64,000 nucleotides of DNA from Polydactylus sextarius (taxonomy: Eukaryota; Chordata; Actinopteri; Polynemidae). The stretch covers positions 14,972,629 through 15,036,628 of the forward strand of contig CM028910.1 in NCBI GenBank assembly GCA_016801845.1. Reading direction: 5' to 3'. The position numbers and the translations under genes were made by a program. Under the pieces are notes generated by a model. That model saw only the letters and a program-made list of their open reading frames with translations. It was not told the DNA's origin and made no database searches. Of this stretch, positions 12,646-40,555 are shown piece by piece; the stretch's first letter is position 1; each line of letters begins with the position of its first letter.

Positions 12646-14734
12646 ACACTGTAATGGTAGAGCAATTTTCTTTCAACCAGGTGTTATTATAACCGTCAAA
12701 GAGGAAGCAGCATCACAGCTCTAGGTGCTCTGTTTGGATAAAAGATATTTTTTTTCTGTTTTACATGGCAGTTACTATAATCAGCATCTGATTTCCCTTA
12801 ATTTTCCCTTCATTTGAATTTCAAGGTCAAGGAATGACTTTTCTAATATTCTTTTCTTTTATGTTCATCATTACTTCTGTATATAGCTGTTTTATTTATT
12901 CCTTATTTGATATGTTTTATTGTATTAGTCGGGTCGAGTCTGCCATTTTCACTGAGTTCACTTCTTTCTTTTGGTCCTCCAATTTACTACGAGCGCTTTA
13001 GCTGAACGACATTTAATTTCCTTATTCTATCCATCAGCAGTGTCAAGTGTTTCCAGGGTGGCCAACAAATAAAGTGGCAGTGAACAACAGTCCTTTTTCA
13101 GTTTTTTTTTTCACAACGATCTTATCACGTTTCTCATTTTCCACTTTAAATGTAGGTGACACATTCTACAATGAAGCTCTTCATATATTAACACCAGTTT
13201 TTTAGTCAGACTGACCAGAGATCTCATTTGTCTTATGACACGTTGTTTATTTCCAGTGTAACAGTGGGCCCACCAGATTAGACAGTGCTGATATAGATGA
13301 TGTAAGGTCATGCAAAACCTCAGGCCGGTTCTACTGTTTCTTGGCTCAAACTGCTCACACAGCCTTAAATGTTGAATGCCAGTTGTCACCAAGTGAACTG
13401 TGCACAAAGAAGTAAAGAAAGAAATTGGAATTAAAAGTTGCTACATCTCAGAAAAGTACAGAAGTACATGTTTTTGTTGAGAAAATAAATAAAAATAAAT
13501 AAATATTCCATCATGATTGATTTGATTCCAGCAACCTCCTCCGTATTAAAGTACCTCAATACTACATGTAATGCAGCTGCAGACAGCATCCAAATGACTT
13601 CCTCTGTGACCTCCCAGAACAGACATGGCCCTTTTATTTCCGTATGAATGCAGTGAGTGTAGGATGCCGCCCTTATTCCTTCCACATGGCTTCATATGGA
13701 TCAGCAGAGCAAGGTTAGTCAGGAGGAACGATGGGGAGAGAAAGAAGAGGGAGGGCGGTGAGAGAAGAGGTAAACATACGTTCTTCCAAAAGAGGAGTTG
13801 AAGAAGTAGAAGAGGTGATGAAGACGAGGCAGGAAAATAGTTTCTAGAGCAAGAGATAAGATCTTCCAGTCCCTTCCTCTTCAGTAGAGGTAAAATGAGA
13901 CATCATCAGCACAGTGAAGCATTTCTGATGCTCTCTTTTCTCTATAGAGTTGATGATGATTCATATCAATCATGTTTGTTTAACACTGAGGGTACAACAT
14001 AAACCTTGTTGTTATCTTAATGAGGCATGACCATGTAGAGCTGCCCTGACTAATGGGGTTAAGCTATCAGTCTGCAATCCTGAAAAGAGAGCAGAGAATT
14101 ACTGTGTCTATTCACAGCAATTTATTTTAGCATTGTGGGCTCTGATCTTCCAGAGGAGATACGGGAGCGAGGACAATGCAGGACAAAATTAAGGAATGGA
14201 TTACAATAAAGAATGAAGAACTGAGTCAACCTTCTTATCGCTTCTTCGTCTGCCTCCACCTATATTTATACCAGGTCATAAACTAGCTTCATTAACTCTA
14301 CAGTATTTAACCGTCCTTAAACTGTAGAAGACTCATCCTCTTTCATTAGTCATGTCATACTAGACTTTACAAAACAATGACACAGCATAAAGAAACTGTT
14401 TTACACGAAATTCTCCTCCATGTCTTGGTATATGGTTCCAGTTCACACTACACTGTTGATACCAGGTAACATCCACTCACTCAGGCAACATCCTGCCTCC
14501 TCTTTGAAAATGCTCATCTTTCCACTTGTGCAACTCCCCTTAGTTTAGATTTGGCTTTGTACGCCTTCATTTTTCCAGCTCAATGAACCTGTGAATAATT
14601 TTCCAAGAGCAACGTGGTATTTTGTGTCCCCGAGCTGTGTGCTGCCATATTGTCTGGTCACAGTTATGGCAGGCTCATACATATGCAAACATGTCTGCAG
14701 TCATTTTAGTCATTATATATTTTTTTTAACCTGC

Positions 14735-14798
14735 AGTACCAATCTAGCCCTTAATTTCTCTCTGGGATGAATAAAGTATTTATCTATCTATCTAGTGT
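14735..14798 (+). mobile_element. 3' tail of a LINE or SINE with TATC repeat
   Basis: The sequence TCTCTCTGGGATGAATAAAG followed by TATTTATCTATCTATCTA is the typical 3' terminus of teleost retroposons with an ATCT-type repeat. Only the tail is recognisable. Confidence 0.5.
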
Positions 14799-17044
14799 TC
14801 ATTTGACCAGATTGGATGTTCAGTACAGGAGGTTGTTTCACTGTAGAATAGATTGGTTAATGCAAGCACGGACTCCTGACACAGATACACATGTTAATTC
14901 AGAAGTTGATGACCGCTGTTTGAAATTAAAGTGCTGCAAGTCATGTTATCTTTTCCCACAATGTGGAAACGAAAGTATCCACAAACCACATTTTGAATTA
15001 AGAGATACTGCACATTCTCCTAAATGATTTTATTTAAAAGTATAAGTGTATTCAGTACTTCCTCTCAGAGGAGTATTCTTATACTCACCTTACAGGCTCC
15101 ACAGCTACCGCTCCGTTTGAGTCTCTGTGAAATCAGAGCTGATCTCTCAAGATTAGATTTGCTTCAATTAATGTTGTATAGGGGGTGTGAGCGGAGCGTG
15201 AGTTTGCATACTGAGACACTGATACTCGTCCACATCCTTTATTGGACCGTTGCCACAGGAGTAAAGTCTGAATTATGAGAGACGTCGCAGACTGTGTGTA
15301 GAAATGTGATATGAACAATAAATATCACATTAAAAAGCGGGCACTGAAATGGTTTGAAATGAGAAATATAACACGTGTTGATCAAAACAATGTTTGTTCA
15401 GACCAGACAGTGTATCTTAGATTACAGGCTTAATGTGTCCTTCATTTTATTCCCATTTAGCAGACGTTCCTGACAGTCTTACGGTCTTAAGAAGTTTGAG
15501 AGACACGATTGAAGCTGAAAAGTTCAGGCTAACATTTACCCCATTGAAATTAATCAAAGAGATTTTTTAAACTCTTATCAGTTTGCCTTTTTCCTCCGTC
15601 GCTATCTACACATAGTGAAATGCAGCAAGTCGTGCGAGACTCTCAGAAAAAAAAAAAAAAAAAACTATCCTGATCTTCAATGCCCTGTGTACTGCTGGGA
15701 AGGGAGAGGTCTAGGCCAAATTTTCCTTCACTCTGACTGTCAGAGATAACACTTCACAGAAGCTCAGTAAAATGAGGGAGGAGGCTGAGAGGAAGGGAAG
15801 GAGCAAGAGAGAGAGAGAGAGAAACAATAAATGGAGGAGAGGAGAATTACTTAGACGAAGACACACAGACTGACTTTGCATGTTTTACTGCCCTCTGAAG
15901 AATAAAGACCGTGAGTAATTAACATTCACATCAGCCCCTGGTCAATAAAACTGCTTTCTGTGGACTTCCTGGCATATTTCCCATCTATGTTCAATTCCAC
16001 CTCATCTGACTTCATCTTCCATCTCGCTTATTCCCATTTACCTCCATCAGTGCTTTGGACGGACTTTGCTCTCCACTGAACTCCAAATCAAGTCACTAGA
16101 ATGATATTTTTTATTTGTGTTGTGCTCTTCTGGATGCATGCGTCTCTTTACTGTAGTCGTCTGGAGAGTGTACTGAAGGGATTATAAGGGTTGCAGGAGG
16201 AATCAGGGCTTAATGTATGAATATGCTGAATAAAGGTAACGGTAGCTGACGGGGGATATTCTGCACATGAAAAGCCCTCACTCACATTCATAAACGCTTA
16301 AGTTGACTCTGTCTGATTCTGTTTATTTTATTTTTTTTTAGTTTTACAGGAAACCTTATGAGAAACCACAAAGTCTGAATAACAACAAACATGACCTACT
16401 TACCTACTTCATGTGTATCTCAGAAACTTTGCCCATTAGTGTACTTTCATTAAACCCTGTGTCTCAAAGACTTAGGCCTTGTTTTAGACGTTGTTCAGGT
16501 AATTGCTACACAGACTGTGCAGTGAAAAGTTTTCTGTTTCTATTATAACAAAGTCATATAGTTACTCTCATTTAGGGAAATGTCATTTTGTGTCTCTGGG
16601 TAAAGAATCTGGAAACTCTTGTCTGTAATTTATGATTTTGTTAGATGTTATTATTATGTGCATGTGTACTATTGTACCATTGTATTGAACCAAATATAAG
16701 ACAGTATTTTTTCTCTAGAAAAAAGTTTTAAAAAGTCAGCTTCGTCTTGTTGGGTCTAAACCAAAAAGTAGCGTGAAACGTCTTCTTCTTCTCACTCATA
16801 CACATCAGTGACCTGGAGAGATGTAACCACGACACCGAGACTCACTAGGCAACAGCGGCTCAAGCGTTGGGAAAGTTAACAAACAACAGAGGAGGAACGT
16901 GTTTCTCATACATTGGCGAGACTGTGGTGCCCTGCCATAGTTTAATCATAGTTTCAAAATAAGGCCAGTGATAGTTGTCCTCATTACGGTACTTGATAGC
17001 AGTAATGCTAACACTCGATCGCATGTTACACACCCGGGGATCGC

Positions 17045-17227
17045 CTGGTTAGCCAAGTGGTTATGTCATACCACATCAGTGTATATATGTTGTGCAGCTG
17101 TTCGCCAGTTCGAGTTCTGACCCAGACAAGTCTTCCTGTGTGTGCTACCCTTCTTTCCTGTCTTGACACTGTCTCTATCATTAAAGGCAAAAAACCCCAT
17201 CAAATAATGATAAAAAGAAGAAAAAAA
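17045..17227 (+). mobile_element. tRNA-derived SINE
   Basis: An A box TAGCCAAGTGG (17050-17060) and a B-box-like AGTTCGAGTTC (17107-17117) are spaced as in a tRNA promoter. They are followed by the common fish SINE body (CTTTCCTGTC, CTGTCTCTATCA, TTAAAGGCAAAAA) and an A-rich tail. Not a functional tRNA gene, because the body cannot close an acceptor stem. ORFs through it are not genes. Confidence 0.72.
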
Positions 17228-19004
17228 TCACTCCTAGATAAAGCATGCTTGATGCTAAAGGCCATGTGCTTGTTTGCTTTGAAAAAGAGGTGTCATCTTA
17301 TATTCGGTTCAGTACAGTATATGAGTGGTTTCGGTTTCCAACTTGTCTTTCTAGAGTTCATATATGACATGACAAACCATATGACAAACCATTTTGACCC
17401 ATCATAGTAGAAAAAGCAGGTGTGTGTTCTGTTCGTATCAGACGTCTCTTTAAGGAATGAATGGCAGCATGAATAACAGTACGACCCTGAGACTGAAACA
17501 TTTTCATTATTTGTTTTATTCTTTTACAACTTGTTATAAATGTCAAAATGTCCCCTGATTTTACCAGTTTACTTTGCTATGTTTGCTCATTTACTATGAG
17601 CCAAATAGACTTTATACACATGAATACTTCAAGTCATTCTGCTGTTTTCCCATTAATTCACAATTATACTATCAGAACTGTCTTTACAGTATCACAGCAC
17701 TGATTCCTAACTTAATACTTTCTTCTTATGATGTAATTAATTCACCAAACCAGTGAAGCCAGTGTTTTATTTGACATATTTTCTAATCTTGATGAATAAT
17801 TTCCACTCAGGAATTTTGCTTTCTGCTTACATTCATAAACAGAGACAATGTAATGTAATGTTAAAAGTAAATTTACTCCCATTCAGAAATTTATAGTGAT
17901 TACGTTGCAATTGCTAGTCAGTGATATAATATTTAGTGTTTTCAGTTGTTCTATTCTGAAAAGCAGTGTCTAGATTATAACCTCAGCACAGTAATAATCC
18001 TCAAAAGGTCCTTAACCTGTAAACCCACAGAAAGGCGATATAGATATGGGAGGATATGTCTTTATCACTTGTCCTATCTCACCATCTTCCTCCTTCTGTG
18101 AGACTCTCTCATGGCGTTCTCCAGTGTGTCTTGGTGTTGTACATTTTCCCTCTAGTCCCCAGGATCATCTCACACCCCATCTGGCCTCTTGCTTGTACTC
18201 TTTTTCCTCTCATCAAGTATTGGCTGCTGGTAATATACCCAACACATGTGCCTCCCGGTCTCTCTCCATCTCTCTCCCTCTCTGTGTCTCTCTCTTTCCC
18301 TCTCTTCCCCACACACACAGACACACATATTAACACTTCTCAGAATGTGTTGAATGTGTGATTCTCTCCACCGTATCGTCTTTCGTTACTTCACGCAAAT
18401 GTAGTCCGTTTTTTGGAGCTGCTTAGCTTGCGGTCTGCCAGTATAAATAGTACACAATAGAAGGGCAGATACAGTATTTTCTTGTCCTGCCTCCGGTCCT
18501 CCCAGTCAGGCAGTCTAGCCCAGTGAGTGTGCATTCTTAATGCTCCCCTGGCCTCGATGAGAGAGACGATTGGTAGAATTAATTGTGGCTAGAGGGCCGA
18601 ATGGGAATAGGTGAGGGGGAAAAAAAAAAAAGGCGAGATGGAAGAATGGGGGGTGAGGGGGGGTGTCTGGCTGGTTTTAGTGTTGTGTTTCCTCCCTTAA
18701 AGCATGGCAGTGGAGGATGTTGAAGTTGTTTTATGCTCTCACCCTTTTTGTCTCTCTAGATTAATATTAGCCCACAGTTAAGTCAATCCCATTCTCTTTT
18801 ATAGCTCAGTTTCTCCTTTCTCTTCGATTGTGATTTACACCTGTGTGCTTGCAGGGAAGAGATAAGTGAAGCTAATACAGTGACAATCATAATGTAATGG
18901 CTTCCTCAACTCCCTTGACAGTAATGTTATCAGAACATACTTTATATCGCCCAGTCTGGTGTCATTAAATGGGACAAATGGAGCTTAAAAACAGGGACAT
19001 ACAA

Positions 19005-19007
<3 letters not shown>

Positions 19008-19053
<46 letters not shown>
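19008..19053 (+). repeat. TG microsatellite
   Basis: About 23 uninterrupted TG units. Confidence 0.95.
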
Positions 19054-19054
<1 letters not shown>

Positions 19055-19509
19055 TTGTTTCTGCTGTGCCTGTTTATTTTAGGTAATTGTGAATGGATAG
19101 AAGCTGTGTCGTCACCCTCTCCCGGCTTCACTGTAATGACAGATGATATCTGAGCTCCTAACACAAGAGGAAACAACTGTACCAACCCTTGTCAGCACCT
19201 TTTCACCTTCCTTGTCTCCCCCAACTAAACACCAAATAGATTTTTTTTTTAGCAGATTTGTAGCAGAATCAAAAACAAAATCTTTGAAATAAATAAATAA
19301 TATAATGATAATAATATTAAATAAATAAAAAACTTAAAACAGTTCTGAACAGTGACACAGTGACATTTATGTGTTTGTGTGGGTTGTTGTCCTCTGAATC
19401 CTTCTCACTGTCAGCAACTTACCAGGTCTCCATGAAGGATTTATGTGCTGGTTTTATGGGGTCACATCATGGAATAGCTGTATGGGAATATAAGAAGTTG
19501 GGGGTGGGG

Positions 19510-19578
19510 CGTGTGTGTGTGTGTGTGTGCACGCGTGCACGTGCACGCGTACGTGCATGCAAGCGTGCATGCATGTGT
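19510..19578 (+). repeat. Alternating purine-pyrimidine tract (TG then CG-rich)
   Basis: GT units pass into GCACGCGTGCAC-type sequence with nested palindromes. About 69 bp of purine-pyrimidine alternation is broken once near 19561. Confidence 0.92.
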
Positions 19579-20372
19579 GAGAGAGAGTATATTTGGGGGG
19601 TGAGGGCGGTTGGAGTGGTACGGTTCTGGGGAAGCTGTCTCATCACTTATTTATACGATCTACAGAAGACGGGGTTAGTGGAGAGAGGGGGGCTGTCTTC
19701 TACCAGCCGAACTGGGAATACTGCAGGTCAAGAGTTGTTTTTTTTAGCTACCAGCACAATTCTTTGTCTGAGAAAGTGAAGCCACTGAATGAACACAATA
19801 TACTGCACTGGAACAACTCGTCTTGTTGCACGAAAGTATATTTAGTTATCTTGAGCGCCCCTTTACATCTATCTGTATATGTATCTGTATATCTTATTGG
19901 ATTGGGTTAGACTGTTTGATTTACTAGATATAATTAATTTTTAATGAAAATACACATTTTCTGTCTCTCAACCTGTAATATGTCATGTTGTTATGTTAAC
20001 ATGTTAATATGTAACATTGATGATTATTGTTTCCATTCTTTTAATCATATAAAACATACAACATGAAAATATAACTTTTCATTTTATTGATTAAATCTGG
20101 TTTAATTATCATTAAATTATAATATATATCTTCATTCATTGTTTCATTATTTAGTCTTTGATTGATAGTGGTAGTAAAGTAAAGGACAGGACATATTGGG
20201 AGAGAGAGGTGTGACCAAGTTTGATTTATATTCTTACTTGATCAGCAATCACATAATTGATTTATCACCTAGTTGGGGTATGAGGACACATAATCAAGGC
20301 CTTATTGCTGCTGGCAGTTATGGTTCTTCTATGATTCTTTATTGATTAGCAAAAGATAAATTATTGATAGAT

Positions 20373-20700
20373 ACAGTTGTATGCAAATGTGTGGGCCCCC
20401 CTTGGCAAATTCCATATCATTTGCATACTTTTGAAGTAAACGAAGTAAACACAGCCTGTAGATAGATGATTCCTTCATGTAGATCCTGTTTGCAACTCAA
20501 CGCTGCACAGTGGCACAGTGGTACAACACTAATCTTGTGTCAGCTAAACCTTCCTGCAGCTGTTCTGCTACTCGTGGGAGGTTTTATCTGAAAGTTGTCT
20601 TGGTCTTAATGATTTTGTCTAGACCTCCACAGTTCCCCTCAATTGTCATTTCTCAATGAAGTTTCAAATAGTGAATATTTAAAGCTGAAAAGGCTTTACT
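20373..20700 (+). mobile_element. Possible DNA-transposon remnant
   Basis: The start CAGTTGTATGCAAATG followed by GGGCCCCCCTTGGCAAATT resembles terminal sequences of dispersed teleost DNA transposons (CAGTTGTATGCAAAAGT type). The following 250 bases show no coding content, and the far end was not found. Recognition is from memory of the motif only. Confidence 0.38.
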
Positions 20701-22859
20701 ATGTTATAATGTTCAGTATCACAAAAGTTTAAAGAGGATGAGAATTTGTTAGCTTTGGAAATGACGTTACTGACCATCATGACCTCCCATACAAGACTCA
20801 GTGTGTCAGTTAAGTTTTGTCAGCGTCATGAAGTTTTGAAACTTTTACACATCACAATGACTATTTATTTTGTTCTGTTTTTTAAGTTCATGAAATAAAA
20901 TCTAACTGTGCATTATCATTTCAACTGTACGATGCCTTGAACAAAATGAGAACCTCTCAGCTGCTTTAAACTCTAGCCCATGTTGGCCCTTTAAGTGTCA
21001 GCTCTCAAGAACTGCCCATAGCACAAAGTCTAATTACACACACCATGAATGCCAGGGAGTCTACGACTTCACGGACCTGAATATGACCGGAGGGGAAGGT
21101 GGACGGTTCACATGTGTGTCATAGAACATCAGTACATCAGTATGGAGAAAATGATCCCACTGGAAACCTGCATCAGGGATCAGAGGAAGGCCACTCAGAG
21201 CAGACTTCCTCATCTGACCAAAAATGAAACAAATGGGACACCCTAATGGGATTTTATTACAGAAACACATCCTGAAAAAGAAATACAATGACAATTGGTA
21301 AATTTATAAATATAGTTTTATAGTCAGATTTACATAAATATATATTCTTGTTGATAGATTTAGGAGAACACTTGTTTTTTAAGCTCTCATTTTCAATTAT
21401 GTGATTTTTGTCTACCTTCAAAATCCTTTCCTGAATGCTGCTAGACTCTAGGAAGCCCGGACTCGCTGTTGTCATCTGTCCAGACAAGTGATAATGAGAA
21501 CCCATACTGTGTAGCTGAGGGACAGGCTGTCAGATTTACATGAACATGGGCACCGTAGATTAAATTAAGATACAGTACACTCCACAATATGCGCATGACA
21601 ACGGAGTTGTAATTCATAATTAGGTTTTATCGCAGCTACACTATTGTGCTACACCTGTTCTTAGGACGCAGATAAAGAGTTGGGACAATGAAATAGTGTG
21701 TTGCCAATGATGCCCATTTGTGCTAATGCTGGATGACGGGGAAGTGTGTGGCGGGTTGAGATAGATGACAGAACTGTTTCAGCAGCTGCAGTGATTCACC
21801 AGCTGAAAGAGACTCTGGCTCTGCCTTTGTTCTCCTCATGCACATAAACATAGAAACAAAAATCAGATGTGTGCAATGACTGATATGTGAAAATACACAG
21901 ACACCTACACAGTGTGTTCAACAGTGCGCCAGGTCAGCTGGAAACAAAAGAGGCGGGGGTGCTAGGCCATTTCATAACCCCTCTTCTACCTGCAAACTGC
22001 CCTCACATCTACACTTTCATCCTGCACAGTCCCACTCCCACCAACACACTCATGTTGTTAGTCAGTATCCAGGTGGGAGAAGAGAAAATTTCACAAAATA
22101 TTCTAAATGTCCCTGGAATGTGATTTACTGCTTGACGATCTGTTCAGATCAGAATCTAATCAGAAAAAGCATTTGAAAAACAGAAATGTAACTTGACAAA
22201 CTTGTTGCCATTTTTCTGCTTCTGCTTGAAATCAGATGTTATCTGAAATTTCCAAAATAGAAATGCTAAAATGATTTTCTTTCACCTGATTAAACAGCAT
22301 CAGGTGGCTCGTTTCAAGACTAGAGTTCCAATTACTGATGACGATTGCTGTCATGATCAGTTAATGTGAGTTCATTGAAAGTTAATTGATTTATTGTTTG
22401 GTCTTAGAAAAGCTGTGGCACAGTGAAAACTATAGAAGCAGAAATATTAATAATTTACCTAATAAAATTTGGGGTTAGTGTCAATCAATTAGCTACATTC
22501 AATTGTGAAAATACACAGCCACAGTTTCGGATTATAAGAGAAATCTTCATTTTGTCCAAAGGGAAAACTAAATGTTTTGAATTTGTGACAATGATTTAAT
22601 TCTTGAACAAATTTTAAATCAAATGTTTGGTGCATAGGAAACATACCATACATATTAAATCAGTGACTAATTGCTACTTTTCCCTCCTGCATCTCTGTGT
22701 CTCCATCATTTAGTCCGTTTTTATATAAATGGCTCATTAGCAGTGTAACCTTTTACTTTGAATTACAATATAACTCAATCTGTTGTTTACCAGCAGGTCC
22801 AACTGAAGCAGCGCATTGGACCATTAGTCATTCTGTCATGGCACAGGGATTGGCCAGGT

Positions 22860-22992
22860 GCTCAGTCATTCAGTCGACCCAACCAGCCAGTCGATCAGTC
22901 AGCAGTTCAAACATGCATCCCTCCATACACACAGTCATCCATCCATCTGCAGCAGTCAGCCAGTCAGACAGTCAGACAGTCAGCCTGCCAAC
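22860..22992 (+). repeat. Degenerate CAGT/CAGN minisatellite
   Basis: Repeated CAGTCAGxCAGT and CATCCATC-type units over about 130 bp. Irregular, not a CRISPR array. Confidence 0.75.
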
Positions 22993-24057
22993 TTGAAGGT
23001 GCTGAGGTGGCTGAGCTCTGTGTAGTTGTGGGGCTGGAAGAGTTTTGACTGAAGTGAAGTTGAACTGTGCAACTGGACAGAAGAGAGAGGCAGTCTGAGA
23101 AACATCTGGTGTTTGGGACAGGACTAATCCCAGCTGTTTACATTGCCTGTTTGTCTTTCTTTATATGTAATATGTACATACCTACCACAATTGGCTACCA
23201 CTGCAGCTCAGTTTCTGTCTCTCCTGACCTTCACTTCTTATTCCCAGTGATGTCATTCTGATCCTGAGTGGAGGATTGCTCTGTATTAAGTCATAAAGCT
23301 GATATAGCACAATATTCAGTCCTATTTATCAGCTCTGGTCATTACTCTAATAAATTTGACTTAGATTTTAATGAGTGCTACTGTAATGCACAGAAAGAAT
23401 TTCTTTGATAAAGTAAAGGGTATTTTTGTAGTAATATCTGCAGTGGAAAATTCATAATACTTCTCATCATGTTCACCTCAGCTCTACTTTAGGCTGTACT
23501 TTGTACAGTATTTTCACCTGCAGAAGGCCACTTAATTAACTTATAATTGACTATATTCATAAATCTGGAGGCAGTTTCTCATTTATTTTCCTTGTAAAGC
23601 TGTTAGACTTTTTCTAACATCTTTTCACCTTTTCATCACCACTGCTGCGGCGTAGGTTTTTGTGTGTGTGTGTGGTGATATTGACAGGCTGCTGCCTGGG
23701 GCATCTCCTTCTTATTACTCTGTGTCGAATAGAAAGCCTCTCCGGTTACCAGTTCGAAGCCAGCGTTTACTCTATATAGTGGCTAATGTTTACGAGGCGG
23801 TATTGCCTTTCGATCTGACACTATATGACCATTATCCACAAGAACCCACATCTCTCTTGATGCTGCTGGGAATAAATCTTCATTTAATGTTCAGGTACAG
23901 GTACAGTTTCAGTGTTATGAATACCATATATTTATTGAAATAACATGAAAGGTACATATGTGATAATTCTTCTGGGAAACTATAGCCTGTTTGTCATAAA
24001 TGTCACATAAAAATCCACTCCAAAAATCCAATCCAGGTATGATCAGAGCAAATCTGT

Positions 24058-24089
<32 letters not shown>

Positions 24090-24682
24090 GGATATAAAAC
24101 ATTTGAGCTTGACCAATGGTATGCATTTTAAGCCATCAGGTGTCAGGTAGCATGGTGTGAATGAGGCGGAGGATTATTCAAGACAGAGCGTCAATGCTGA
24201 TTGAATTGACTGACAGTGAAAGAATGCGCAGGGTTTCGTGAGACAGAGGAGAGATGAGAGGAAGCTGTTGATCTAATTGTAACTCTGAATGGATGTCTGT
24301 TTTCCACGGTACAGACAGACACACCCCACAGGAATACTGTTTTTTTGATGTAGTTTTTTGTAGTACGTTGTTGTTTTTGTTGTTGTTGTTAAGTCAAAAT
24401 ACAACAAGATACTTACGCACAATGAACTTAATCACAAAGATCAGCATACTTGGACATTTTATCATAGAAATTAGGTTAAAGTTGAATTAAATCTACTCAT
24501 GATTCATGTTTCTTAGTGCTTGAATTATTATTTTAAGAAATCTTGAACTCAAAACTGTAATAACAAAGCAGAAAATTAGGATTCAGGAGCAGGAAACATT
24601 TAGACGAGCTTTGTCATGGCTTCATTTTTCACTACTTCCCGACAATATAAACCATGCCTGGGCTTTACTAATCAGCCACAGC

Positions 24683-24687
<5 letters not shown>

Positions 24688-24726
<39 letters not shown>
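24688..24726 (+). repeat. TG microsatellite before xpr1 exon 3
   Basis: About 19 GT units ending 136 bp upstream of exon 3, followed directly by copy 2 of the 53-bp element. Confidence 0.95.
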
Positions 24727-24728
<2 letters not shown>

Positions 24729-24730
24729 CT

Positions 24731-24783
24731 AACTCTATGAATGAGAATGGCAGGAAACAGACAAAGAATGTAAATGTCCAACC
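24731..24783 (+). repeat. 53-bp element, copy 2, beside a TG tract
   Basis: Second copy of the element at 7802-7854, also directly after a (TG)n tract (24688-24726). It lies 80 bp upstream of xpr1 exon 3. Confidence 0.85.
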
Positions 24784-24862
24784 GTATATAACCGCCTGTT
24801 TTACTCCATGTGCAAATAAATAATCACAATATCTCTGTCTGTGTTTTTTTCTCTTTGTCCAG

Positions 24863-40555
<15,693 letters not shown>

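Larger units (their letters stand above)
1..24862 (+). other. xpr1: Presumed intron 2 (or 5' flank plus intron) of xpr1
   Basis: No ORF here resembles a known protein, apart from a degenerate LINE fragment. All others are short and several run through CA/TG repeats. I looked for the short XPR1 exons 1 and 2 (encoding MKFAEHLSAH and AFKDMLY-type peptides) and did not see them, so they probably lie further left. Contents are unique AT-rich DNA, many microsatellites, one L2-like LINE 3' end, one tRNA-SINE, a LINE/SINE tail and a possible DNA-transposon fragment. A by-eye search for a 50-nt exon can miss it. Confidence 0.6.

Noticed and set aside
17045..17120. Functional tRNA gene
   Set aside because: A- and B-box-like motifs are present, but no acceptor stem closes and a typical SINE body follows.
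17057..17407. 116-aa ORF
   Set aside because: It runs through the tRNA-derived SINE and shows no protein-like composition.
22860..22992. Regular CAGT repeats as a possible CRISPR-like array
   Set aside because: There are no spacer-repeat units of constant length, and the genome is eukaryotic. It is a degenerate minisatellite.
1..24862. XPR1 exons 1 and 2
   Set aside because: I looked for sequence encoding the conserved N-terminal peptides and saw none, so they are assumed to be outside the window. A protein-to-genome alignment would settle this.
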